Shown here one piece after another: positions 49,499 to 57,846 of a stretch of 64,000 nucleotides of DNA. The stretch is from JAZKFT01 sp040386335 (GTDB taxonomy: Bacteria > Bacteroidota > Bacteroidia > Chitinophagales > Chitinophagaceae). The notes below the pieces were generated by a model. That model was not told the origin of the DNA and did no database searches. It saw only the letters and a list, made by a program, of their open reading frames with translations. Position 1 is the stretch's first letter, and each line of letters begins with the position of its first letter. The stretch is from assembly GCA_040386335.1 (NCBI GenBank), contig JAZKFT010000034.1:1-64000 (forward strand). Reading direction: 5' to 3'. Both the position numbers and the translations under genes were made by a program.

Positions 49499-50638
49499 TT
49501 AAAATGGCTTCCCATGTGTACTCTTAATCACCATTCGGGCCAGTATAGGTAAGGCTTTCATCGTTTTAAAGAACAATGATGTGGAGGTGTTACCGCCGAA
49601 AATACGTTGCACATTCCTTCCCATCCAAAGGCGTTTACTGAATTGCTGTTTCCAGGAGGCGGCATATTGATTTTCCATTTGTTCCCGGGTTATCTTTTTT
49701 TGTAAGAACAAAAGAACGGATTCGTATGCCAATTTACTTCCATGCATGGCCATGCTCATTCCATTACCACACAGTGGCGTTATCATTCCTGCAGCATCGC
49801 CTATCATCAGGATGTGGCTTTCTACCTGTTGCTTTTTATCAAAACTTATTTGCGAAATGGCCAATGGCTCTTTATACAAAAATTCAGCATTGGAAAATAT
49901 GTCCTTTAGCAGCGGGTTTTGTTGCAATATTTCCTGCTCCATCTGTGAAATGGAATTGTTGCATCGCTTAAGGTTTTGAGCTGTGGTAAGGTAGCAGAGA
50001 CAGTACCTGTCGTCTTCAATTTTAGAAATGCCACAATAGCCATTATTGAAATTATGCAGCGCAATCGTATCCATAGGGTGCGAATACCGGATATGGTATT
50101 TGATGCCGATATAGTTGTTCAGCTTATTGGCTTTTTGCTGCACAAATGGACGGTTCCATTTTACATCGAGGTTACTCCGTTTGCCAAAGCTGCCGGCAGC
50201 AATGGCAGCGGTAAAATTTCCGGCGGATGACATTATTTGGAAAACGCCATTTTTAAAAAGGACATCAGTAACCCTTGTACCGGTTAAGACCGTTACACCC
50301 TTTTTCAGGGCTGCCTGGTATAGCGCTTCGTCCAGTTTGTAGCGGCTGATGCCAAAGCCTCCCAACGGCAGATCAAAATTGTACAATCCGCCTTTGATAT
50401 CCGACACCTGGAACTTTTTGATAACGGGCAATTGCCAGTCAGACAACGGGATGCCGAGCCGTTCCAGGAAACCCCAGCTTTCGAGGCTGATGTATTCGCC
50501 ACATACCTTATGAAAAGGGTATTGCTCTTTTTCAAACAGCAGTACACTATAACCGGCATCGGTTAACTGAATAGACAAGCCAAGCCCGGCCAGGCCACCG
50601 CCAACTATGGCTACATCATATAATTTTGATTGCTCCAC
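49499..50638 (-). CDS. FAD-dependent oxidoreductase (geranylgeranyl-reductase/PHBH-like)
   Basis: A 379-residue flavoprotein starting (GTG) MEQSKLYDVAIVGGGLAGLGLSI. The dinucleotide motif GGGLAGLG is at about residues 13-20, the acidic residue EKEQYPFHKVCGEYISLE follows, and GDAAGMITPLCGNGMSMAM near residue 285 is the second FAD contact. This fits the p-hydroxybenzoate hydroxylase/geranylgeranyl reductase superfamily. Next to a type III polyketide synthase it may hydroxylate an aromatic ring or reduce isoprenoid double bonds. It ends KSTHGKPF. A dispersed palindromic element occupies the gap between it and the methyltransferase gene. Confidence 0.88.
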   Translation of the reverse strand: MEQSKLYDVAIVGGGLAGLGLSIQLTDAGYSVLLFEKEQYPFHKVCGEYISLESWGFLERLGIPLSDWQLPVIKKFQVSDIKGGLYNFDLPLGGFGISRYKLDEALYQAALKKGVTVLTGTRVTDVLFKNGVFQIMSSAGNFTAAIAAGSFGKRSNLDVKWNRPFVQQKANKLNNYIGIKYHIRYSHPMDTIALHNFNNGYCGISKIEDDRYCLCYLTTAQNLKRCNNSISQMEQEILQQNPLLKDIFSNAEFLYKEPLAISQISFDKKQQVESHILMIGDAAGMITPLCGNGMSMAMHGSKLAYESVLLFLQKKITREQMENQYAASWKQQFSKRLWMGRNVQRIFGGNTSTSLFFKTMKALPILARMVIKSTHGKPF

Positions 50639-50667
50639 TAAATTTTATTAAAACAAAAATAAGTGAA

Positions 50668-50805
50668 CCGTCATTGCGGGGAGGGGTTCGCGACGTGGCA
50701 ATCCCCAGGAATTTATAAAGACGGGTTTCATTATTATACAAATTTGACAACAGTCTCATGGGGATTGCCACGGGCAATCCCGGACGTCCGGGACTCACAA
50801 TGACG
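50668..50805. repeat. Dispersed palindromic element, copy B
   Basis: It starts CCGTCATTGCGGGGAGGGG and ends CTCACAATGACG, with inner arms GTGGCAATCCCC and GGGGATTGCCAC. The right arm contains the 16-base palindrome TCCCGGACGTCCGGGA at 50778-50793, also present at 10032-10047. The element lies between the methyltransferase and FAD-oxidoreductase genes, so it is inside what is otherwise a compact operon. Confidence 0.75.
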
Positions 50806-50816
50806 ATCTATAATTT

Positions 50817-51512
50817 TCAGCCACTCTTACAAGTTATCAAATACCTGAAAGCCCATTTCCAGCCAATCTTATAATTGGTTATCCCGGCATTGGCAAAAAT
50901 TTCACGCCATTCATTCTTATTAAATCCTCTTGCCACACTTAATGGAGCGTCATTCTTTACAAGATAACTTTTAGAAAATAAGCGGGTCAGCATTTTAATG
51001 GAATAATAGGCGAGCCAATGTCGTTGCAGATCATTTATAAAAAACCCTATGTGGCTGTTTTCTTTCATCCACTGCAACTGTACTACCAATTCTTCATGGG
51101 TAAAATGATGGCAGAAAAGACTCGAAAAAACAATGTCTGGCCTGGATGTAAAAACAACTTTAGCATAATCGCTTACGATCCATGTGGTATGTTGCTGCAG
51201 GGGTTGCCTTGTAGCTGCAAAGTCAATGCAGCTTTGCTTGATATCAATGCCTGTAAATGTAACTGCAATATTTTTTTTATTACAATACTTCAGCAGGGCT
51301 AGCAGATTGTCCCCTCCCCCACAACCAATTTCACAAATGTGGATTTGCTTCCTGTCACCCACCAATTCAGCCAGCCCTATGATGCTGATGCCGTGACCAC
51401 CTAACCGGGTGTTTATAAAATCCAACTCCTCCATATTCCGCCTGATATCTTCAAAAGGAATATTGTCAGCATCTAATAATTCCTTTTGGTATGAACGGGT
51501 TTTAAAGGTCAT
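50817..51512 (-). CDS. Class I SAM-dependent methyltransferase of polyketide cluster
   Basis: A 231-residue protein from the ATG at 51512 (MTFKTRSYQKELLDADNIPF). The SAM motif is ICEIGCGGGDNLLALL, with GIDIKQSCIDFA as the ribose contact and DIVFSSLFCHHF as motif II. It has no zinc ribbon. The start overlaps the stop of the type III polyketide synthase by 4 bases (ATGA), so they are coupled. O- or C-methylation of the polyketide product is the natural inference. The open frame extends upstream to 51755, but those residues are the antisense of the polyketide synthase. Confidence 0.88.
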   Translation of the reverse strand: MTFKTRSYQKELLDADNIPFEDIRRNMEELDFINTRLGGHGISIIGLAELVGDRKQIHICEIGCGGGDNLLALLKYCNKKNIAVTFTGIDIKQSCIDFAATRQPLQQHTTWIVSDYAKVVFTSRPDIVFSSLFCHHFTHEELVVQLQWMKENSHIGFFINDLQRHWLAYYSIKMLTRLFSKSYLVKNDAPLSVARGFNKNEWREIFANAGITNYKIGWKWAFRYLITCKSG

Positions 51513-52597
51513 TCTTTCACCGCAATAAATGTTTCCATGGTAAGGCCGGGGCCAAATGCTGCACCAAATATATTTGCTTTTGCATCGTCTGTTTCCAGGG
51601 CTTCTATCATATTTTTCAGCACGAATAAAATAGTAGCGGAAGACATATTTCCATAGTCTGCCAACACTGATCTTGAATAGCGCATCTGGTCGTCCTTCAG
51701 CTGCATTTGTTTTTGTATTGCTTCGAGGATAGTCTTGCCGCCGGGATGCAGACACCAGTGGGAAATATCCCCGACTGACAGATGATGTTGCGCCAGCGCA
51801 TTTTCAACCAATGCGGCAATATCAGCCTGGATCAGTTGTGGTACATAGCTGCTGAGCGTCATCAAAAAGCCTTTGCTGCTTAGCTTCCAACTCATGTCGT
51901 TCTTGCCTTTAAAATCTACCTGCGAATAAAAGCCCTTTAATTTCAGCGCCTTCCCCGTTGTAGCTTTATTGGAGATCAGTATGGCAGCCGCGCCATCCGC
52001 AAACAGTAAGCTACTGGCGGCATTATCCAGGTTATACTCTTTTTGAAAATGAAGGGTGCATAGTTCTACGCATACGATCATCACATTGGCTTTTGTTGTG
52101 CTATTGCAGATCATATCAGCCATTTTCATGGCATGGATGGCTGCATAGCAACCCATAAAGTTTACAGAGGTGCGAAATATATCAGGGGCCAGGCCCATTG
52201 CTTCTACCAGTTCCAGGTCAAGGCCCGGGGCACTCATGCCGGTGCAGCTTACCGTTATCAAATGCGAGATATCACTGGATTTCATCTTGCCGTTCAGGCA
52301 GCTATTAATTGCGTTAACAGCCAGCGGCAGGGCATGCTGTTGAAACATATCCATCCGTTGGTCGATGTTGGGAAAAGGAGCCTGTGCATTGTCTGGAATA
52401 AAAGTCCGTTCTTCCACATTACTGAAATCGGGTACTACGGAATAGCGGGTTTTGATATCGCTGCGGTGATACAAAAAAGCCAGCTTTCTTTTATCGGCTT
52501 CATTCAACTGGTAAGCCTCCTGCATGAAGGTGAGGATGTCTTTTTGCTGATGGCAATATTGCGGAACAGCAGTAGCTATGGAAATAATGTCAGCCAA
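51509..52597 (-). CDS. Type III polyketide synthase (chalcone/stilbene synthase family)
   Basis: A 362-residue homodimeric synthase that makes alkylresorcinols, alkylpyrones or similar phenols from acyl-CoA starter and malonyl-CoA. The catalytic triad is visible: C150 in SVNFMGCYAAIHA, H284 in WCLHPGG and N317 in DYGNMSSATI. Other family blocks are TVSCTGMSAPGLD near residue 117 and AAFGPGLTMETF at the end. The start is a TTG at 52597, overlapping the UbiA stop by 8 bases. The stop overlaps the methyltransferase start. It is the core of the small cluster. The starter and product cannot be read from the sequence. Confidence 0.93.
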   Translation of the reverse strand: MADIISIATAVPQYCHQQKDILTFMQEAYQLNEADKRKLAFLYHRSDIKTRYSVVPDFSNVEERTFIPDNAQAPFPNIDQRMDMFQQHALPLAVNAINSCLNGKMKSSDISHLITVSCTGMSAPGLDLELVEAMGLAPDIFRTSVNFMGCYAAIHAMKMADMICNSTTKANVMIVCVELCTLHFQKEYNLDNAASSLLFADGAAAILISNKATTGKALKLKGFYSQVDFKGKNDMSWKLSSKGFLMTLSSYVPQLIQADIAALVENALAQHHLSVGDISHWCLHPGGKTILEAIQKQMQLKDDQMRYSRSVLADYGNMSSATILFVLKNMIEALETDDAKANIFGAAFGPGLTMETFIAVKE

Positions 52598-53453
52598 ATT
52601 GATGAAGCATTAATAAGGTGATAAAAGCAAGGCTGGTACAGGTGCCTGCCAGCCAATTCATTTGCATGGTATGTTTAAAATCAGCGGCCTTTTCGTCTTT
52701 CCAAACTTTAATTATCCAACGCATAAAAGTTACGATTACCGGTATAAAACAGATTTGCAGTATGCCAAAATGCAATAATTTATTTTGCTGCCTGAAATAT
52801 ACAAAAAGCACAGAAAACGCTATTGCATACATAATGCCACAAAAGACAAATGTGCCACGTTTGCCTAGCAGTATACTGATGGTTTTGACGCCGTCTTTTA
52901 CATCGGCATCGTGCTGATATACCTGCGTAATCGGGTAAAACCCGCCAATTAGAAAGCCTGCGGCCACCATTCCCTGCCAGGGCACTGCGGTAGCAAAATT
53001 TTGGTCACTGCCATGACATACCATCCAAAAAACAAGCGTACCCTGGTTAAGGATTACCGTTAAATACCCCAAAATGGGGAAACGCTTGAGCCTTACACCA
53101 CGGTAACTGTAGAGCCTGGAAAACATAATGTACACTATCATGGCCAGGGCAAACCACTTTGAGATCAGCAATGATAAAAATGCTGCGAGCAGATCCATAA
53201 TCACGGTTGCAAAAAATAGCTGCCTCGTAGGTTGCATCGGGTTGGCTATGCCTCCAATACTCGTTTCATCGCGATCCATATAACTGTTGTAGCCATTGCT
53301 ACTGGGATACAACAACAGGTGAAGTAGAAAAAAAATAAGAAATGCCCTGCCCCAGTGAATATGCTCCACAAAACTGAGAGCAAACCAATATACCGGCATA
53401 AGAAAATAAGAGAACGGAAAACGAAGCAGTTGTATGGTGGATTTTTGAAGCAA
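52590..53453 (-). CDS. UbiA-family prenyltransferase
   Basis: A protein of about 287 residues with eight or nine membrane helices. The first Asp-rich motif is in SSNGYNSYMDRDETSIGG, the second in YQHDADVKDGVKTISI, both needed to bind Mg-prenyl diphosphate. Other blocks are STIQLLRFPFSYFLMPVYW at the N-terminus and ILLGKRGTFVF. The start is uncertain: no ATG precedes the first helix. A TTG at 53453 gives LLQKSTIQLL, the usual beginning; the frame is open to 53495 and the first ATG is at 53399. It is the first gene of the four-gene cluster. A prenyl chain would be added to the phenol from the polyketide synthase. Confidence 0.88.
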   Translation of the reverse strand: MLQKSTIQLLRFPFSYFLMPVYWFALSFVEHIHWGRAFLIFFLLHLLLYPSSNGYNSYMDRDETSIGGIANPMQPTRQLFFATVIMDLLAAFLSLLISKWFALAMIVYIMFSRLYSYRGVRLKRFPILGYLTVILNQGTLVFWMVCHGSDQNFATAVPWQGMVAAGFLIGGFYPITQVYQHDADVKDGVKTISILLGKRGTFVFCGIMYAIAFSVLFVYFRQQNKLLHFGILQICFIPVIVTFMRWIIKVWKDEKAADFKHTMQMNWLAGTCTSLAFITLLMLHQFG

Positions 53454-53610
53454 ACAGGAATGGTTAAGGCTTAAAGCTAAGCAGGCACATAACAAATGTC
53501 TCCGGCTTGCTTACTTACATAGTTACGTTTTTTCTGTTGCAATATCTCAAAAAGAAAGCCAGCTTGTTCCAATGTTGCGCCTATCCTATTTTCACCATAA
53601 ATTGTGTGGT

Positions 53611-54372
53611 ATGAAAAAGACATGTTTCCTTTTGTTGTTTCTTGCTATCGGCTTCATCGTTGCCAATGGCCAAACAAAACCCCGTGTTTATTTTGTAGCT
53701 GCTAAAAGTGGCATCAGCCTGCGCGAAAAACCAGACCTAAGCGCAAAAGCCATTGATAAAATTCCTTATGGTGAAAAAATAAGCACCACGATTGCGGAAG
53801 GCGCGAACGAAATTACTGTTGAAGGCTTTAAAGCCAATTGGGTTACTGTTTCCTACAAGGGCAAAACAGGCTTTATTGTCGATGCATTTTTGTTCAATGT
53901 GGTGCCGCCCAAAACCGGTACAAAAGACCTGAAGGCCTACCTGCTGCAAGTAACGCAGCCATTTAGTGTACCCCTGAAAGTATCCAGGCAAGGTGCTTTT
54001 GAGGAGGACATGTCGGTTGTGGAAAAGCAGTTGTATAAAAATGGGGCAGAAAGGCAGTTGTATCATTTTTATGAATCCGGGGCAGAAATCTGTATGATGC
54101 CAGGGTTTAGTATTCCACAGGCATTTCAGCTGCTGCGACTGCTACCGGAGTATAAGGAATGTGTGGGAGAGCACGACCCTTTCCCCCTTAAAAACGATTC
54201 CTTAAAAACGGATAAGATCGATAAATCGGTGAAGGTCTATGGTGAAAACATTGGCGATAACAGCTTCTTTGTGGACCGTATCAAAATGGATTTAACCCAC
54301 GACATCTATTATGGATTAGAGTTGTTTATCCTCGGCGACCAGGTGGTGATTAATTATAGCAGTGGCATTTAA
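53611..54372 (+). CDS. SH3b-domain secreted protein
   Basis: A 253-residue protein with a signal peptide (MKKTCFLLLFLAIGFIVANGQ) and an SH3b domain at about residues 25-90: YFVAAKSGISLREKPDLSAK, KIPYGEKI and WVTVSYKGKTGFIVDAFL. The C-terminal 150 residues are unfamiliar and contain no clear catalytic residues. SH3b modules bind peptidoglycan or other cell-wall ligands. It is divergent from the prenyltransferase cluster and upstream of the sterol-desaturase-type gene by 60 bases. The frame starts earlier at 53572, but the ATG at 53611 is at the signal peptide. Confidence 0.8.
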   Translation: MKKTCFLLLFLAIGFIVANGQTKPRVYFVAAKSGISLREKPDLSAKAIDKIPYGEKISTTIAEGANEITVEGFKANWVTVSYKGKTGFIVDAFLFNVVPPKTGTKDLKAYLLQVTQPFSVPLKVSRQGAFEEDMSVVEKQLYKNGAERQLYHFYESGAEICMMPGFSIPQAFQLLRLLPEYKECVGEHDPFPLKNDSLKTDKIDKSVKVYGENIGDNSFFVDRIKMDLTHDIYYGLELFILGDQVVINYSSGI

Positions 54373-54431
54373 AAATACCGGTGGCGTTGAAAGCACTGTT
54401 GTTCGTAACTTTCAGCTTATAACGATGCTTC

Positions 54432-55292
54432 ATGAATAAGATCATAGAATATTTTCAGTCTTTAGAACAGCACCCGGTCCAGCGCATGATGATACTGGTA
54501 AGCGGCATGTTGCTGTTGTGGTTGATAGAAGGGGCGGTGCCACTGATCAGTATGCGCTACAAAAAAAACAAACTGAACCATGCAGCGGTGAATCTTGGCT
54601 TTACAGTTATCCACCTAGTTTTTCATACGCTGTTTGCCGTGGTGATTATTTTAATAAGCGACTGGTGCCGGGCTCACCAGTTTGGCATTGTCTACTGGAC
54701 GAATGCCGGCATTTTCTTAACCATCCTCATTACGGTATTGACGGTTGACTTTTTTGTTGGCTGGCTGGTACATTTTACCGAGCATAAAGTAAAATGGATG
54801 TGGCGCTTTCATATTGTTCATCATGCCGATAATAATGTAGACGTAACCACCGGCCTCCGGCATCACCCGGTAGAAAGCATTTTTCGTGGCATTTTTATTT
54901 TTGGAGGTGTATTTCTAAGCGGTGCTCCCATGTACGCCGTGATGATCTACCAGACTTTTTTAATACTGGCTACCCAGTTTGCACACGCCAATATCAGCCT
55001 GCCACCCTGGTTGGATAAGGCGATCAGTTACGTGATTGTGAGCCCGAATATGCACAAAGTACATCATCACTGGAAGCAGCCTTTTACCGATAGTAATTAT
55101 GGTGCAGCGCTTGCCATCTGGGACCGCTTGCTGGGCACCTATATGCACCTGGATCCCAAAAACATCATCTACGGCCTCGACCGCTATTACCCGAATGACA
55201 AGGACGAAAATTTCATGATGCTGATGAAAAAACCGTTTCAGAAACTGGACGGGCAAAATGTGCCATTGGTAAACGAGCCGACAATAAACTAA
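54432..55292 (+). CDS. Sterol desaturase / fatty acid hydroxylase family protein
   Basis: A 286-residue membrane protein with the diiron histidine boxes of this superfamily: H114-FTE-H118, H127-IV-H130-H131, H144-H145 and H208-KV-H211-H212. Four or more helices are seen between them, e.g. MMILVSGMLLLWLIEGAV. The family hydroxylates or desaturates lipids, including sphingolipids, carotenoids and sterols. The substrate is unknown here. It is followed after 89 bases by kdsB. Both genes point right and the family could act on an envelope lipid, but that link is speculative. Confidence 0.88.
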   Translation: MNKIIEYFQSLEQHPVQRMMILVSGMLLLWLIEGAVPLISMRYKKNKLNHAAVNLGFTVIHLVFHTLFAVVIILISDWCRAHQFGIVYWTNAGIFLTILITVLTVDFFVGWLVHFTEHKVKWMWRFHIVHHADNNVDVTTGLRHHPVESIFRGIFIFGGVFLSGAPMYAVMIYQTFLILATQFAHANISLPPWLDKAISYVIVSPNMHKVHHHWKQPFTDSNYGAALAIWDRLLGTYMHLDPKNIIYGLDRYYPNDKDENFMMLMKKPFQKLDGQNVPLVNEPTIN

Positions 55293-55380
55293 GGCTAGCA
55301 GTCATTGCATTATTTCCAAAAACTCTTTTTGCTTTGTAGTATTGCAGGCAATCCATTCCTTTCAATTCGCCGTTTTACTG

Positions 55381-56106
55381 ATGAAAACAATTGCTATGAT
55401 ACCGGCACGTTATGCCGCCACCCGTTTTCCCGCCAAACTCATGCAGATGCTGGGAAACAAAACCGTTATCCGTCATACCTATGACAATACCATTGCCACA
55501 GGACTTTTTGATGAAGTAATGGTGGTAACCGATAGCGATATCATTTTTGATGAGATAACGACACATGGCGGCAAAGCCAAAATGAGTATTAAACAACATG
55601 AAAGTGGCAGCGACCGGATAGCCGAAGCTGTTGCGGATATCGATGTGGATATTGTGGTCAATGTACAGGGCGATGAACCATTTGTTCAAAAGGAACCCCT
55701 GCAAAAATTGATGGAACTTTTTGACGGTGAAGCCGGCCAGCAGGTGCAAGTTGCCAGCTTAATGCAGGTATTGAAAGAACAAAAATTTATTGACGACCCC
55801 AACTATGTAAAAGTGGCGGTAGACAAAAACATGAATAGCCTGTTTTTTAGCCGCAGTGTAATACCATACCCCAGGGATAAGAATATACCCACCAACTACT
55901 ATGAACATATTGGAGTCTATGCCTTCCGCAAAGAAGCCCTCATCAATTTCACCAACTGGCCGATGACTCCGCTGGAGGCAGCGGAAAAAATAGAATGCCT
56001 GCGCTATCTTGAAAATGGGGTACCGCTTAAAATGGTAGTAACAGAGTATATGGGTGTGGAGATAGATACGCCGGAGGATTTGGAAAGGGCTGCGGCGTTG
56101 CTTTAG
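55381..56106 (+). CDS. kdsB: 3-deoxy-manno-octulosonate cytidylyltransferase
   Basis: KdsB activates Kdo with CTP to CMP-Kdo for LPS inner core synthesis. From the ATG at 55381 the protein has 241 residues. It begins MKTIAMIPARYAATRFPAKLM, the nucleotide-binding loop, and contains VVNVQGDEPFVQKEPL (metal-binding Asp) and HIGVYAFRKEALINF. A kdnB-type gene for Kdo 8-oxidase lies 1.7 kb further right. In Shewanella, kdsB next to kdnA-kdnB is specific for 8-amino-Kdo; the same may hold here. The frame extends 13 codons upstream with no family match. Confidence 0.94.
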   Translation: MKTIAMIPARYAATRFPAKLMQMLGNKTVIRHTYDNTIATGLFDEVMVVTDSDIIFDEITTHGGKAKMSIKQHESGSDRIAEAVADIDVDIVVNVQGDEPFVQKEPLQKLMELFDGEAGQQVQVASLMQVLKEQKFIDDPNYVKVAVDKNMNSLFFSRSVIPYPRDKNIPTNYYEHIGVYAFRKEALINFTNWPMTPLEAAEKIECLRYLENGVPLKMVVTEYMGVEIDTPEDLERAAALL

Positions 56107-56177
56107 TCTTTAGTTTGACAATGATGTACAATTAGCCCTTACAAAGATTGCAATTTCAATAGCCATTAAGGTATTTA

Positions 56178-57680
56178 CTATAATGCTATCGCTTCCCCAT
56201 AAACCGCATCCGCCTTTGTCCGTACAGTTTCAAGCTTTTGCAATAAATCTTCGGTGCTTCCTTCTGCCAACATTTGCTTAAGAATTTCAAGTTCTTCCTT
56301 TCGCAAGCCGATATATTCAAGTAATTTATCTGCCTTGGCATGGCTCTCTGGCGAAATATCGTAGGCTTTGGTAGCTGCTATTGCTTCCTCCGCATTTTTC
56401 CATGCGGGCAAGCTTACCTCCGCTATTTTGGTTTTAAAGTCCTGGTCTGTTAATGACGTATCACTAAAATAATCTCTTGCCTGGCTGTGGAATTCATCAA
56501 AAGATTTCAGTTGGGTTTGAAACTTACTATTGTCTTTATACGACTCCGTTTTTACAGCATTGGTAATCTCTCTTCTTTCGGTGTCAGACACGCTGTTTTG
56601 TTGCAAATAGCCATAAGCCACTCCTACCGTTATCAGTATCAAAACAGCGATAATCCAGGGCGTTTTTTGCCCCTGCTTTTCTTTTTTTATACCGTAAACA
56701 TAGAGGTAGCCAATGATAAAGCCACTTACAAGTCCACCTATATGGGCCGAGTTGTCAACTCCACCTTTCATGCCATAAAATAAATTGAAGGCTATAAAAA
56801 TGCCGATGCTTTGCAATAAAGATTGACGTACCTGTTTCGGTATCAGGTTGGTTGTAAGCAGTGCCAAAAACAACCCAAACATACCGAACACTGCTCCAGA
56901 TGCACCGGCACTATTTACTGCTTCTTTATGCCACCAAAGGCTTACCAGGCTTGCAAATACGCCGGTGCATAAGTAAGCAGCGATGAATTTCGGTTTGCCC
57001 AGCATGGGCTCCAGGTAACTGCCCACCATGTACAGGCAATACATGTTCATGGCCAAATGAATAATTCCGAAATGGAGAAAAGTGCAGGTAATCAGCCGCC
57101 ACCAGTCGCCGCTCAAAGTAAGTGGGGCGTAATTACTGCCCCAGGCTATATGTACCAGGCCATTTGCGTCGAATATGCCGGCACCATTGGCTGCCATCAA
57201 AATAAAAATGAGCACATTAATACCTATCAGCGTGTACGTTACATTCAGGTTATCACCTTTCAAATTCATTGCGGCATTTACCTCCGCAACCTTTTGTTCG
57301 GTTTCTGTTACCGTTTGCACCGTTACGGCCCTAAGCACGTCTATAGCTGCCTTATTAGTTTCGATAGTTGTAGTGCTGGTACTGTTTTTAAGACCTGCAA
57401 ATGCGGCAATGAACTGACTTATGTTCTTTTTGTTTTTGCCACCCATATCAAAAGCCTCCCCATTTACCAGTTCACTGCTAATCATCAACTGGTCGCCTTC
57501 CAGGCCAAATACTATTTGCTGGCCGTAGGTTTTCCAGTTCCTTGGGGTATGGGCCTGTATCTTGTCTATACCTGCAAATTGAATGGTCCAACCTGCATTC
57601 TTCATCACTTCATAGCCAAGGGCCAGCGCTGTTTCTTTGTCCGGGTGATCAATAGGTATGGTTTGTTCCTGTTTCGGCAT
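56178..57680 (-). CDS. Rhomboid-family intramembrane serine protease with extra domains
   Basis: From the ATG at 57680 this is a 500-residue protein. The first 130 residues are a soluble domain. A coiled or helical spacer follows, then a rhomboid core of six helices. The catalytic Ser is in NSAGASGAVFG (residue 261) and the His in NSAHIGGLVSG (residue 313), with the usual WWRLITCTFLHFGIIHLAMN between. The C-terminal 150 residues are an unfamiliar charged helical domain (DTERREITNAV, LLEYIGLRKEELEIL). Rhomboids cut substrates within the membrane. The frame also has a TTG start six codons earlier. It is convergent with kdsB. Confidence 0.88.
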   Translation of the reverse strand: MPKQEQTIPIDHPDKETALALGYEVMKNAGWTIQFAGIDKIQAHTPRNWKTYGQQIVFGLEGDQLMISSELVNGEAFDMGGKNKKNISQFIAAFAGLKNSTSTTTIETNKAAIDVLRAVTVQTVTETEQKVAEVNAAMNLKGDNLNVTYTLIGINVLIFILMAANGAGIFDANGLVHIAWGSNYAPLTLSGDWWRLITCTFLHFGIIHLAMNMYCLYMVGSYLEPMLGKPKFIAAYLCTGVFASLVSLWWHKEAVNSAGASGAVFGMFGLFLALLTTNLIPKQVRQSLLQSIGIFIAFNLFYGMKGGVDNSAHIGGLVSGFIIGYLYVYGIKKEKQGQKTPWIIAVLILITVGVAYGYLQQNSVSDTERREITNAVKTESYKDNSKFQTQLKSFDEFHSQARDYFSDTSLTDQDFKTKIAEVSLPAWKNAEEAIAATKAYDISPESHAKADKLLEYIGLRKEELEILKQMLAEGSTEDLLQKLETVRTKADAVYGEAIAL

Positions 57681-57846
57681 AAAACTTATTTTGGCCAATA
57701 TGATTCAAATTTTTGGGTTTGCCAACAACAATACAGGCATTACCAGTTAGATACAGCAATTTATTAGCAAAACCAGCCAGTGCCAGTTTATCCTGTGAGC
57801 CTGATAATTCACTAAAATTCATGTACTTCGTGGCTCAATTTTTTGT

